Origin: Salarchaeum japonicum_A
GTDB taxonomy: Archaea > Halobacteriota > Halobacteria > Halobacteriales > Halobacteriaceae
Assembly (NCBI RefSeq): GCF_049705945.1
Contig: NZ_JBNAMV010000004.1
Span: 1-64,000, forward strand
DNA: 64,000 nucleotides
Reading direction: 5' to 3'
Under the pieces are notes generated by a model, which was given only the letters and a program-made list of their open reading frames with translations, was not told the origin of the DNA and made no database searches. The translations under genes and the position numbers were made by a program. Within the stretch, counting starts at the first letter, position 1. Each line of letters begins with the position of its first letter. Below are positions 50,751 through 58,382 of the stretch, piece after piece.

Positions 50751-51590
50751 GTGAGCGAGTTTCCAACGGAGTGCGTCGAGGCCGCGACCGACGCCATCGT
50801 CGTCCGCCTCACCGAGCTCTCGGGCGGCGAAATCGGCCGGGTGTGGCGAGCCGGCCTGGACTCCGGTCGCGCCGTCGCCGTGAAGACCGGCCCCGCACCG
50901 CTCAACGTCGAGGCGCGAAGCCTCCGCGTGCTCGCCGACCACGGCCTCCCCGTTCCGACCGTTCTCGCCGCCACCGAGGACGTGCTCGTCCTCGAATACG
51001 TCCCCGGAGCCGACTGGACGCCCTCCATCGAACGCGCGCTCGGCCGCCTGACCGCTCGCCTCCACGACCACACGCACGAGGCTTACGGCTGGCCCGAACC
51101 CACGTGGAAGGGACGGTTCGAACAGCCGAACCCCCGCACTGACGACTGGCCGACGTTCTTCGGCGACTACCGCCTCCGCGCCGTCGCCGACGCCGCCCAC
51201 CGCAACGACGCCGTCACCACCGACACCCGAGCGCGCGTCCACGCGCTCGCCGACGACACCCACGCACTCCTCCCCGACGCGCCCACGCCCCGCCTCCTCC
51301 ACGGCGACCTCTGGCAGAACAACGCTGTCCCCGGCGAAACCGACGTGCGCGCGCTCATCGACCCCGCGCCCTGGTACGGCCACCACGAAGTCGAACTCGC
51401 CTACGCCGACTGGTGCGGTCTGGGGAACGCATTCCGAGACGGCTACGAGACCGTCCGCGACATCGACCCCGCGTTCGAGGACCGCCGCCCCCTCTACGAA
51501 CTCTACTTCGCCCTCGACCACGCCTACCACTTCCCGAGTGAAGACTACGACAACTGGGCCGAAAACAGACTCGACAGACTCGGCTACTGA
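50751..51590 (+). CDS. Fructosamine kinase-family protein
   Basis: A 279-aa kinase of the FN3K/aminoglycoside phosphotransferase fold. Catalytic loop LLHGDLWQNN (about residues 183-192) and metal-binding IDPAPWYGHHEVELAYADW are clear; the ATP-binding Lys is in VAVKTGPAPL. FN3K-like enzymes phosphorylate ketosamines on glycated proteins so that they break down. GTG start (VSEFPTECVEAATDA). It is divergent from rpl1 and convergent with rpl11. Confidence 0.9.
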   Translation: MSEFPTECVEAATDAIVVRLTELSGGEIGRVWRAGLDSGRAVAVKTGPAPLNVEARSLRVLADHGLPVPTVLAATEDVLVLEYVPGADWTPSIERALGRLTARLHDHTHEAYGWPEPTWKGRFEQPNPRTDDWPTFFGDYRLRAVADAAHRNDAVTTDTRARVHALADDTHALLPDAPTPRLLHGDLWQNNAVPGETDVRALIDPAPWYGHHEVELAYADWCGLGNAFRDGYETVRDIDPAFEDRRPLYELYFALDHAYHFPSEDYDNWAENRLDRLGY

Positions 51591-51643
51591 CCGGGAGAAC
51601 GGAAGAACGGAAGTCAGTATTCCTCGGAGTACGCGTCCGAGAG

Positions 51644-51767
51644 TTACGCTTCAGCCAGCGCGGGGGCGAATCGAAGATTCGCTCGCTCTCGCCCCGTTAC
51701 GCCTCGGCGAGGGCAGCGCAAATCAGAGATTTGCTGCCGCTGGCTTCGCTTACGCTTCAGCCAGCGC
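51644..51767. repeat. Tandem copies of the rpl11 3' end with two hairpins
   Basis: The last codons of rpl11 (TTACGCTTCAGCCAGCGC on the plus strand, 51750-51767) recur identically at 51644-51661 and, with changes, at 51697-51714; each encodes ALAEA-stop on the reverse strand. Between them are two 7-bp hairpins with the same layout: GCGAATC-GAA-GATTCGC (51666-51682) and GCAAATC-AGA-GATTTGC (51718-51734). The unit is about 53 bases. Confidence 0.85.
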
Positions 51768-52229
51768 GTCGTCGAACTCGCCGCTGTCGACACGCTTCTT
51801 GAAGCCGCGTGCGTCCTCGCCTTCGATGGTGACACCGAGGCTGGCGCACGTGCCGGCGACTTCCTTCGCGGCGTTCTTCGTGTCGTACGAGAGGAGGTCG
51901 GACTTCTTCTGCTTCGCGATGCTCTTGAGCTGTTCGATGGAGAGGTCGGCGACGAAGTCCGTCTGGGGTTCGCCGCTCCCGGTCTCGAAGCCGGCCTCGT
52001 CCTTGATGAGCTCCGCCGTCGGCGGGACACCGACTTCGATGCTGAAGGAGCCGTCCTCCTCGTACTCGATGGTGACAGGGACTTCCGTCCCGTCGAACGC
52101 GGCGGTCTGGTCGTTAATCTGTTCGACGACTGCCTGCACGTCGACGGGCGTCGGCCCGAGCTCGGGACCGAGCGGCGGGCCGGGGTTGGCCTGACCGCCG
52201 GGTACGAGCACTTCGATAGTCTCAGCCAT
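51750..52229 (-). CDS. rpl11: 50S ribosomal protein L11
   Basis: A 159-aa protein of the GTPase-associated centre. VPGGQANPGPPLGPELGPTP near the N-terminus is the L11 signature; the C-terminal rRNA-binding domain has IAKQKKSDLLSYDTKNAAKE. It is transcribed separately from rpl1-rpl10-rpl12, on the far side of the fructosamine kinase gene. Its last codons are duplicated downstream. Confidence 0.96.
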   Translation of the reverse strand: MAETIEVLVPGGQANPGPPLGPELGPTPVDVQAVVEQINDQTAAFDGTEVPVTIEYEEDGSFSIEVGVPPTAELIKDEAGFETGSGEPQTDFVADLSIEQLKSIAKQKKSDLLSYDTKNAAKEVAGTCASLGVTIEGEDARGFKKRVDSGEFDDALAEA

Positions 52230-52268
52230 ACCTATCCGAACTGTCGCCGCAGTTTTAAGGATTACCTT

Positions 52269-52469
52269 TCAGGGGAGGCTCAGTCCCTGCCGGGAGAGGT
52301 AGTCGTTGACAGCCTTGATTTCGACGGGGCTGCCGATGATGCGGGCGACACCGGAGTCGTCCACGACCGTGACGACGAACCGTTCCTCGACGTCCGCGCG
52401 GTGCTCCCGGAGGTCGTCCGCGGGGAGGACGATCTGGGTGCTGTCGCGCAGACTCTCGGGGTCGGGCAT
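52269..52469 (-). CDS. VNG_1110C-family small protein
   Basis: A 66-aa acidic protein (MPDPESLRDSTQIVLPADDL, ending NDYLSRQGLSLP). The name comes from the Halobacterium gene located between rpl11 and the DRG GTPase, the same place as here. No function is known; its VVDDSGVARIIGSPVEIKAV core is predicted alpha/beta, like a small regulatory domain. GTG at 52472 is an alternative start. Confidence 0.82.
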   Translation of the reverse strand: MPDPESLRDSTQIVLPADDLREHRADVEERFVVTVVDDSGVARIIGSPVEIKAVNDYLSRQGLSLP

Positions 52470-52578
52470 CACGCGGACATGCAGGAGTTGGGGGCTTTAA
52501 CGTGTCGAAACCACGCGAGGTCGGCGGTGGCGGGCCTTATGAACAGGAATAAAGGCGGGACAGGCGTAGGGCGGCGTA

Positions 52579-53691
52579 ATGGGACTGGAGGAGGAGATCG
52601 ATGAGTTGGAGGAAGAGATAGCCAACACTCCGTACAACAAGTCCACTGAAGCCCACATCGGCCGCCTGAAGTCGAAGCTCGCGGACAAGAAGGAGAAACT
52701 GGAAGCCCAGCAGTCCGGGTCGGGCGGCGGTGGCGGGTACTCCGTGAAGCAGCACGGGGACGCAACGGTGGCGCTCGTCGGTTTCCCCTCCGTCGGGAAG
52801 TCAACGCTCGTGAACGCCCTGACGAACGCCGACAGCGAGGTCGGCGCGTACGAGTTCACGACGCTCAACGTGAACCCCGGAATGCTCGAATACCGGGGTG
52901 CGGACATCCAGATTCTGGACGTTCCGGGCCTTATCGAGGGCGCGGCGGGCGGACGCGGCGGCGGGAAGGAGGTCCTCTCCGTCGTCCGGTCCGCCGACCT
53001 CATCGTGTTCGTGCTGTCAGCGTTCGAGATAGAGCAGTACGACCGGCTCTCCGACGAACTCTACAACACGAAGATTCGACTCGACCAAGAACCGCCCGCG
53101 GTCCGCGTCACCCGAAAGGGGAAGGGCGGTATCGACGTGAACACGTCCGGCGACATGGACCTCGACAACGACACCGTCCGCGAAATCCTCCGCGAGCAGG
53201 GGTTCGTGAACGCGGACGTCGCCATCCGCGGGAACCCCGACGTGGACCAGATTGTCGACGGTGTGCTGGACAACCGCGTCTACCTGCCGTCGATGGTCGC
53301 CGTGAACAAGGTCGACCTTATCGAACCCTCCTACGTGGACACCGTGAAAGAGGGGTTGCGGGAGCGCGACATCGACCCCGAGGAGGCGGTGTTCATCAGC
53401 GCGCACGAGGAGAAGGGCTTGGACGCGTTCAAGCAGCGGATGTGGGAGGAACTCGGCCTCATCCGCGTCTACATGGACAAGCCCGGGCGCGGCGTCGACT
53501 GGGACGAACCGCTCGTGATAGAGCGCGGCGCAACCGTGGACGACGCCCTCCACAACCTCGGCGGAACGCTCGACGACCGCTTCCGGTTCGCGCGCGTCAC
53601 CGGCCCGAGCGCCCAGCACGACGACCAGCAGGTCGGCCGCGACCACGTCCTGGAGGACGAGGACGTGCTGCGCGTCGTCGCGCGCAGATGA
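52579..53691 (+). CDS. DRG-family OBG-type GTPase
   Basis: A 370-aa translation-linked GTPase. An N-terminal helical part (GLEEEIDELEEEIANTPYNK) precedes the G domain: G1 GFPSVGKST (about 68-76), G3 DVPGLIEG, G4 NKVD. The TGS domain fills the C-terminal ~75 residues (IRVYMDKPGRGVDWDEP). Archaeal DRG proteins associate with ribosomes. It is coupled to the next gene by an ATGA overlap (53688-53691). Confidence 0.94.
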   Translation: MGLEEEIDELEEEIANTPYNKSTEAHIGRLKSKLADKKEKLEAQQSGSGGGGGYSVKQHGDATVALVGFPSVGKSTLVNALTNADSEVGAYEFTTLNVNPGMLEYRGADIQILDVPGLIEGAAGGRGGGKEVLSVVRSADLIVFVLSAFEIEQYDRLSDELYNTKIRLDQEPPAVRVTRKGKGGIDVNTSGDMDLDNDTVREILREQGFVNADVAIRGNPDVDQIVDGVLDNRVYLPSMVAVNKVDLIEPSYVDTVKEGLRERDIDPEEAVFISAHEEKGLDAFKQRMWEELGLIRVYMDKPGRGVDWDEPLVIERGATVDDALHNLGGTLDDRFRFARVTGPSAQHDDQQVGRDHVLEDEDVLRVVARR

Positions 53692-54122
53692 AACAGAGAG
53701 CGCGGCTGCTCGCCGTCGTCCTCGCGGGCGTCGTCCCGTGGACCGTGTATTTCTACGATGGCGGCGCCGGCGGGTTCGCCGCGTACGCCCTCCTCAGTTT
53801 CACGCCGTCGTTCCACGTCACCGACCTCCTGACTTACCTCGACAACGCCGTCGTCCCCGGGGGCTGGTTCTCCGCGTGGCTCACCGGTGTTCTCCTCTAC
53901 GCGCTCGCTCTCCTCAGCCTCGCTTTCGCCTTTCTCGACCTCGAGGACTACCGCGTGACGGACGGCTTGCTCGCGCTCGCCGGCCTGAACGAACTCTACT
54001 TCGCCGTCGGCTTCTACGCCAACCGCGACTACCTCACGCTCCCGCTCGGCGCGCTCTGCCTGCTGGCGGTCGCCGTCTGGGACTACCGGCGGGAACGCGG
54101 CAGGGCGTTCCGACCCCAGTAG
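53688..54122 (+). CDS. Four-helix membrane protein, TIGR04206-like
   Basis: A 144-aa protein with about four transmembrane helices (MKQRARLLAVVLAGVVPW; LLYALALLSLAFAFLDL; LPLGALCLLAVAVWDY). I recall this as the haloarchaeal TIGR04206 family of unknown function. Its ATG overlaps the GTPase stop, so they are co-translated, but a shared function is not implied. Confidence 0.78.
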   Translation: MKQRARLLAVVLAGVVPWTVYFYDGGAGGFAAYALLSFTPSFHVTDLLTYLDNAVVPGGWFSAWLTGVLLYALALLSLAFAFLDLEDYRVTDGLLALAGLNELYFAVGFYANRDYLTLPLGALCLLAVAVWDYRRERGRAFRPQ

Positions 54123-54153
54123 GTTTACGCCGCCGCCGTCCCAGCACTCTCAC

Positions 54154-54933
54154 ATGAGCGACTTCGTGCTCGACCATACGATGATTCGCGTGAGCGACCT
54201 CGAGGAGTCCATGGACTGGTATCAGTCTCACCTCGACTACGAGGAGAAAGGCCGCTGGGACGGCGACGACTTCACTATCGTCTACCTCGGCCCCGAGGAT
54301 GTCCACGAGGACGGCGCGCTCCTCGAACTCACGCACAACGAGGGCGAGGACGACTACGACCTCGGGGACGCTTGGGGACACATCGCCGTCCGCGTCGAGG
54401 ACGTCCACGACGCCTACTACGATCTGATGGACGAGGGCGTCAAGGACTATCGACGGCCCGAAGACAACCCCGGGTACGCGTTCGTGAAGGACCCGGACGG
54501 CCACGAGATCGAGATCGTCGAGCGCGATTACGGCGCGAAGTGGAGTCTCGACCACACGATGCTCCGCGTCGAGGACGCAGACGAACACCTCGGGTTCTGG
54601 ACGCGGAAGTTCGAGTACGAACACGCCGGGCGCTGGGAGGCCGACACGTTCGCGAACTACTTCCTCAAGCCCGAGGGCGCGGCCGAGGAGGCGATGACCG
54701 TCGAACTCACCTACAACTACGACGGCCGCAGCTACGACCTCGGGGACGCCTGGGGCCACCTCGCCGTGCGCACGAGCGACCTCCACGACGACTGGGACAC
54801 GCTGATGACGCGGGAGGCCGCGGACTACCGGGACCCCGAGTCCTGCGACGACATGTACGCGTTCACGAAAGACCCGGACGGCCACGAAATCGAGGTTCTG
54901 AACCCGGACGACTCGCCCGTCGACCGCGCCTAA
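54154..54933 (+). CDS. VOC-family (glyoxalase-like) protein with two domains
   Basis: A 259-aa protein of two tandem vicinal-oxygen-chelate modules, residues 3-128 and 133-255. Each has the motif pattern LDHTMIRV / LDHTMLRV, DLGDAWGHIAVR / DLGDAWGHLAVR and FVKDPDGHEIEI / FTKDPDGHEIEV, supplying metal-binding His and Glu. Lactoylglutathione lyase is the usual label, but haloarchaea lack glutathione, so the real substrate may be a different thiol adduct or dioxygenated compound. It overlaps dph5 by four bases. Confidence 0.88.
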   Translation: MSDFVLDHTMIRVSDLEESMDWYQSHLDYEEKGRWDGDDFTIVYLGPEDVHEDGALLELTHNEGEDDYDLGDAWGHIAVRVEDVHDAYYDLMDEGVKDYRRPEDNPGYAFVKDPDGHEIEIVERDYGAKWSLDHTMLRVEDADEHLGFWTRKFEYEHAGRWEADTFANYFLKPEGAAEEAMTVELTYNYDGRSYDLGDAWGHLAVRTSDLHDDWDTLMTREAADYRDPESCDDMYAFTKDPDGHEIEVLNPDDSPVDRA

Positions 54934-55727
54934 ACAGTCCGCGACTCGACTACTTCTTCCGGCGCACCCGCGAGTCCGGTGAGCGCGTCCGCTTCGACGT
55001 GATGGAGGTCGCCGGGAATCACGAGCAGGTGGAGCGGACTGCCGAAGTCGCGGTCCGCGAGCGACCCCAGAGTATCGGCGGCGACGAGTGCGTCGGGCGC
55101 TCCCGCGCGGGCGACGACGACGCCGAGCGCGTCCGGGTTCCAGTGTTCCGCGAGCAGGCCGGCGGCGTGGCTTGCGGTCATGTAGTCGTCGCCCTCCCGG
55201 TAGGGGTTGTCGACCTTGATATCGAGGTAGCAGAGCGTGTGCAGGCCGCGCTCGCGGTTGTCCTCGATGGTGTCGACCACGGAACCGGGGACGCCGTCCG
55301 CGCCGTGCACCCACTCGAACGGCAGCGTCGTCGCCTTCCCGAACCGATAGTTCTGGAGGCCGGTGAGCGAGGACGCCGCGGACTCCGCCGTGGGCGCGTG
55401 AATCACCTTGGTGTCGATGCCGCGGTCGTGCGCGCGCAGCCGGAGGTCGACGTGCGTCGTCGAAATCATCGTGTCTCCCGCGGTGAGGAACACGACATCC
55501 TCGGACGCCGCGGCGTCGAGAATCGGCTCGGGGTTCTGTTCGACGCCCTCGCGCTCTCGCACCTCGATGTCGACATCGTGGTAGGCTTCGAGGTCCTCGA
55601 CGCCCGCGCCGACGAGGTGGCTGGTGTAGAACTCCGCGAACGCGCGGTCGGCCTCTCGCACGGCCTCGCGACCCTCGACGGTGATGGATTCCTCGTCGTA
55701 GAGCCCGAGTCCGACGAACGTGAGCAT
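54930..55727 (-). CDS. dph5: Diphthine synthase
   Basis: A 265-aa SAM-dependent enzyme that trimethylates the aminocarboxypropyl-histidine of elongation factor 2 on the path to diphthamide. MLTFVGLGLYDEESITVEG, VVFLTAGDTMISTTHVDL and IHAPTAESAASSLTGLQNYR are diagnostic for the tetrapyrrole-methylase fold. The ATG at 55727 was chosen; the longer open frame upstream is antisense to trm5. The Dph6-like enzyme at 24.3 kb would act after it. Confidence 0.95.
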   Translation of the reverse strand: MLTFVGLGLYDEESITVEGREAVREADRAFAEFYTSHLVGAGVEDLEAYHDVDIEVREREGVEQNPEPILDAAASEDVVFLTAGDTMISTTHVDLRLRAHDRGIDTKVIHAPTAESAASSLTGLQNYRFGKATTLPFEWVHGADGVPGSVVDTIEDNRERGLHTLCYLDIKVDNPYREGDDYMTASHAAGLLAEHWNPDALGVVVARAGAPDALVAADTLGSLADRDFGSPLHLLVIPGDLHHVEADALTGLAGAPEEVVESRTV

Positions 55728-55808
55728 ACCCGAGTTCCGCGACGCGGGCGCTTTTCGGTTTCGGGTCGAGTCCGAAGGCGTAAACCCCGGCGTCGCCCAG
55801 AGCGAGGT

Positions 55809-56789
55809 ATGGAAGTCCCGTGCGTGCGCGTCCCCGTCTCGGAAGGCGAGACGACCCGACAGCGGCTCGCGGACGCGGACCTCGTCGACCCCGACTTCGA
55901 CATCGTCGTCGAGGACGACACCCTCTACGTTCCCGTCACCGACCCGGACGCAGTCGACGGATTCGACGTGGTGACGCACGACGCGCCGGAACGCCGGACG
56001 CCGACGACCCCCGCCGACCTGCTCGGGTTCGAACCGACGTACGAGCGCCTCGGCGACATCGTCATCGTGGACGAAGACGACCCCGAGCGCGCCCGGGATA
56101 TCGCGGACGCCATCCTGGAGTCCGACGTGCGCGCGAAGACCGTCGTCAACCGCGCGTCGAAGGTGAAGGGCGAGACGCGCGTCCGCGACTGGGACGTGCT
56201 CGCCGGCTCCGAGACCGAGACCGTCCACCGCGAGTACGGCCACGAGTTCTCGCTCGACATCACCCAGGTCTACTTCTCGCCCCGCCTCGCCACCGAACGC
56301 CACCGCGTCGTCGAACAGGTCGAGGCGGGCGAGCACGCGTTCGACATGTTCGCGGGCGTCGGCCCGTACGCGATTCCGATGGCGGACGCCAGCGCAAACG
56401 TCGTCGCCACCGACATCAACGAAGCCGCCATCGACTACCTCCGCGAGAACGCGCGGCGGAACGGCGTCAGCGACCGAGTCACCGCACACGCGGGCGACGT
56501 ACGCGAACTCGCCGCCGACTACGAAGGCTGGGCGAACCGCCTCGTGATGAACCTCCCCCACTCCGCGGGCGAATTCCTCGACACCGCCGTCCGCCTCGCC
56601 GCCGACGACTGCACCATCCACTACTACGACATCCAGCACGAATCCGAGAAGTACTCACCCGGCGAGCGCGCCATCCGCGACGCCGCAGAACCCGACTACG
56701 ACGTGACGGTCGGCACCCGACACACGGTCCGGTCGTACGCCCCCCACGAGTACAACGTCTGTCTCGACGTCCACCTCACCCGAGCCTAA
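55809..56789 (+). CDS. trm5: tRNA (guanine37-N1)-methyltransferase
   Basis: A 326-aa enzyme methylating G37 next to the anticodon, which prevents frameshifting. The N-terminal D1/D2 regions precede the Rossmann domain with HAFDMFAGVGPYAIPMA (about 177-193), and the catalytic NLPHSAGEFLD replaces the NPP motif as in Trm5. HEFSLDITQVYFSPRLATER is diagnostic. The ATG at 55809 gives the usual archaeal length. It is divergent from dph5. Confidence 0.93.
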   Translation: MEVPCVRVPVSEGETTRQRLADADLVDPDFDIVVEDDTLYVPVTDPDAVDGFDVVTHDAPERRTPTTPADLLGFEPTYERLGDIVIVDEDDPERARDIADAILESDVRAKTVVNRASKVKGETRVRDWDVLAGSETETVHREYGHEFSLDITQVYFSPRLATERHRVVEQVEAGEHAFDMFAGVGPYAIPMADASANVVATDINEAAIDYLRENARRNGVSDRVTAHAGDVRELAADYEGWANRLVMNLPHSAGEFLDTAVRLAADDCTIHYYDIQHESEKYSPGERAIRDAAEPDYDVTVGTRHTVRSYAPHEYNVCLDVHLTRA

Positions 56790-56868
56790 CGCTTATTCGA
56801 CCGCCGCAGATACGTCCGTCTATGTCGGCCCTCGTCGAAAACGATCACGCGCGCGCGAGGTCGTCGGC

Positions 56869-57489
56869 GTGTTGGGTCTTGCCGCCGTCCTCGTCGCGTT
56901 CACGGAGATGGACGCGTCCACCGCCGCGCTCCTGGTCCTCCTCGGCGGCGGTGTCGCCGTCACGAACTGGCTCATCGACGCCTACGACCTTCCGGACGAG
57001 ACCTCGCGGGGCGCGTACGGCGCCCTCGTTCTCGCGGCCGCTGCACTCGTCGCGGCCATCACTGTCCCGCGAACGCCCGCGGTATTCGCGTTTGCCGGTC
57101 TGCTCGCCGCGTTCGGCGCGTGGTGCGTACTCGACGCTTACACCGCGTTCCGGTACGGTGAGAACGCCGATACACACGCGTTCCTTCGGGGCGTGGACGA
57201 CGACGGTACCGAAGTGATGCTCCGCATGCACGTCCTGCACGCCGTCAATCAGGAGCTCACGGACGCCACCGGTCCGCGAACACCCGCCGAACTCGCGGAC
57301 GTCCTCGACCTCACCGAAACCCGAATCGAACCCGCGCTCTCCTACCTCGCCAGCAGAGGCCACGCCGAACGCGTCGAAAACGGCTATCGCGCCACCCCGC
57401 CGCGCTGGGGCCGCCTCCACCCGCTCGTCGCGTTCGCCCGCTGGCTTCCCCGCCGCGTCCTCGCACCCGCCCGCCGACTCCGGGATTGA
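56869..57489 (+). CDS. Membrane protein with C-terminal winged helix; 5' end apparently frameshifted
   Basis: From a GTG at 56869 the frame encodes 206 aa: three to four transmembrane helices (about 1-92) and a cytoplasmic winged-helix-like domain (RTPAELADVLDLTETRIEPA). The more natural start is an ATG at 56822 (MSALVENDHAR), two bases out of frame: removing one GC from the GCGCGCGCG run near 56849-56857 would join it as DHAREVVGVLGLA. So the gene either carries a real frameshift, has a sequencing error, or uses the internal GTG. Function unknown. Confidence 0.75.
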   Translation: MLGLAAVLVAFTEMDASTAALLVLLGGGVAVTNWLIDAYDLPDETSRGAYGALVLAAAALVAAITVPRTPAVFAFAGLLAAFGAWCVLDAYTAFRYGENADTHAFLRGVDDDGTEVMLRMHVLHAVNQELTDATGPRTPAELADVLDLTETRIEPALSYLASRGHAERVENGYRATPPRWGRLHPLVAFARWLPRRVLAPARRLRD

Positions 57490-57538
57490 TTCGACAGCCT
57501 TATTTCTATCATCCGGCTACGATGGAACGCGAAGGCGC

Positions 57539-57612
57539 GCCGGTATAGCTCAGACTGGTAGAGCGATTCCTTCGTAAGGAATAGGCCAAGGGTTCAAATC
57601 CCTTTACCGGCT
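57539..57612 (+). tRNA. tRNA-Thr (anticodon CGT)
   Basis: A complete 74-nt cloverleaf: acceptor GCCGGTA/TACCGGC, anticodon arm ATTCC-TTCGTAA-GGAAT with CGT, T arm AAGGGTTCAAATCCCTT. Discriminator T, CCA not encoded. CCTTATTTCTATC (57498-57510) upstream is a promoter candidate, and GTTTTTTATC (57632-57641) follows as terminator and as TATA of the next gene. Confidence 0.95.
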
Positions 57613-57664
57613 TCTTCGGTTTCTCGGCCGTTGTTTTTTATCGGATAGCTGTGAGTTTCGTGGT

Positions 57665-58243
57665 ATGAGTGAAAATCGGTCGCGCGCGATAGCGGGGGGG
57701 CTGGTGCTTGCGGTGGGTGTGTTGTTGGCGTTGGCGTTCACGACTGCGGAGGCGTTCTATCCGGGGTACAGCACGTCGACGCAGACGATTAGCGCGCTCG
57801 GGTCGGACACGGGCACGCCGAATTCACGACTAGTGTTCAACGGTGCGATGGTGGTGTCCGGTGGGTTGCTGGCGGTCGCGGCGTACTTCCTGCGGGACGT
57901 GTACGAGTCCGCGGTCGTTCCGGCGCTGGTGGCGGTGACGGGCGTCGTCGGGTTTGCGGGCGTCGGCCTGTTCCCATCGCAGACAGGTGCGCCGCACGCG
58001 CTCGCGGCGATGGTGTCGTTCGGCGGGAGCGGCCTCCTCGCGCTCGCCGTCGCACGCGCTGAATCGGCGGCGTTCCGGTACGCCTCGGGCGTGCTCGGCG
58101 TCGCCATCCTCCTCGCGCTCGTGGGGTTCGTCGGTCTCGGGGGCGGGACACCGCTCGGTGTCGGGGGGTTAGAGCGCTGGGTCGCTTATCTCGGCATCGT
58201 CTGGGCGGCGAGCTACGGGGGATTCCTGCTCGCGCGCGAGTAA
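57665..58243 (+). CDS. DUF998-family membrane protein
   Basis: A 192-aa protein with six predicted transmembrane helices, starting MSENRSRAIAGGLVLAVGVL. The YPGYSTSTQTISALGS loop after helix 1 is the DUF998 hallmark. The function is unknown, possibly lipid- or heme-related membrane chemistry. TTTTTTATC centred about 28 bases upstream gives a leaderless promoter. Codon use is T/G-rich at third positions in the first third (TTG, GTG). Confidence 0.87.
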   Translation: MSENRSRAIAGGLVLAVGVLLALAFTTAEAFYPGYSTSTQTISALGSDTGTPNSRLVFNGAMVVSGGLLAVAAYFLRDVYESAVVPALVAVTGVVGFAGVGLFPSQTGAPHALAAMVSFGGSGLLALAVARAESAAFRYASGVLGVAILLALVGFVGLGGGTPLGVGGLERWVAYLGIVWAASYGGFLLARE

Positions 58244-58382
58244 TCAGCTCATCGAAGGGTCGGAGTCGCGTCGGGCCTGCCATCCGAGCACTTCCAACCC
58301 GACGTGTCCGGCCACACGATTCAGTGGCTGGCGAGACGTGAATAGGTGTCGGCTGAAGGCCGCTGAATCCGCCGTAGACGTG

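Noticed and set aside
55728..56639. Possible N-terminal extension of diphthine synthase to 56639
   Set aside because: The extra part is antisense to trm5 and lacks similarity; MLTFVGLGLYDEES is the conserved N-terminus.
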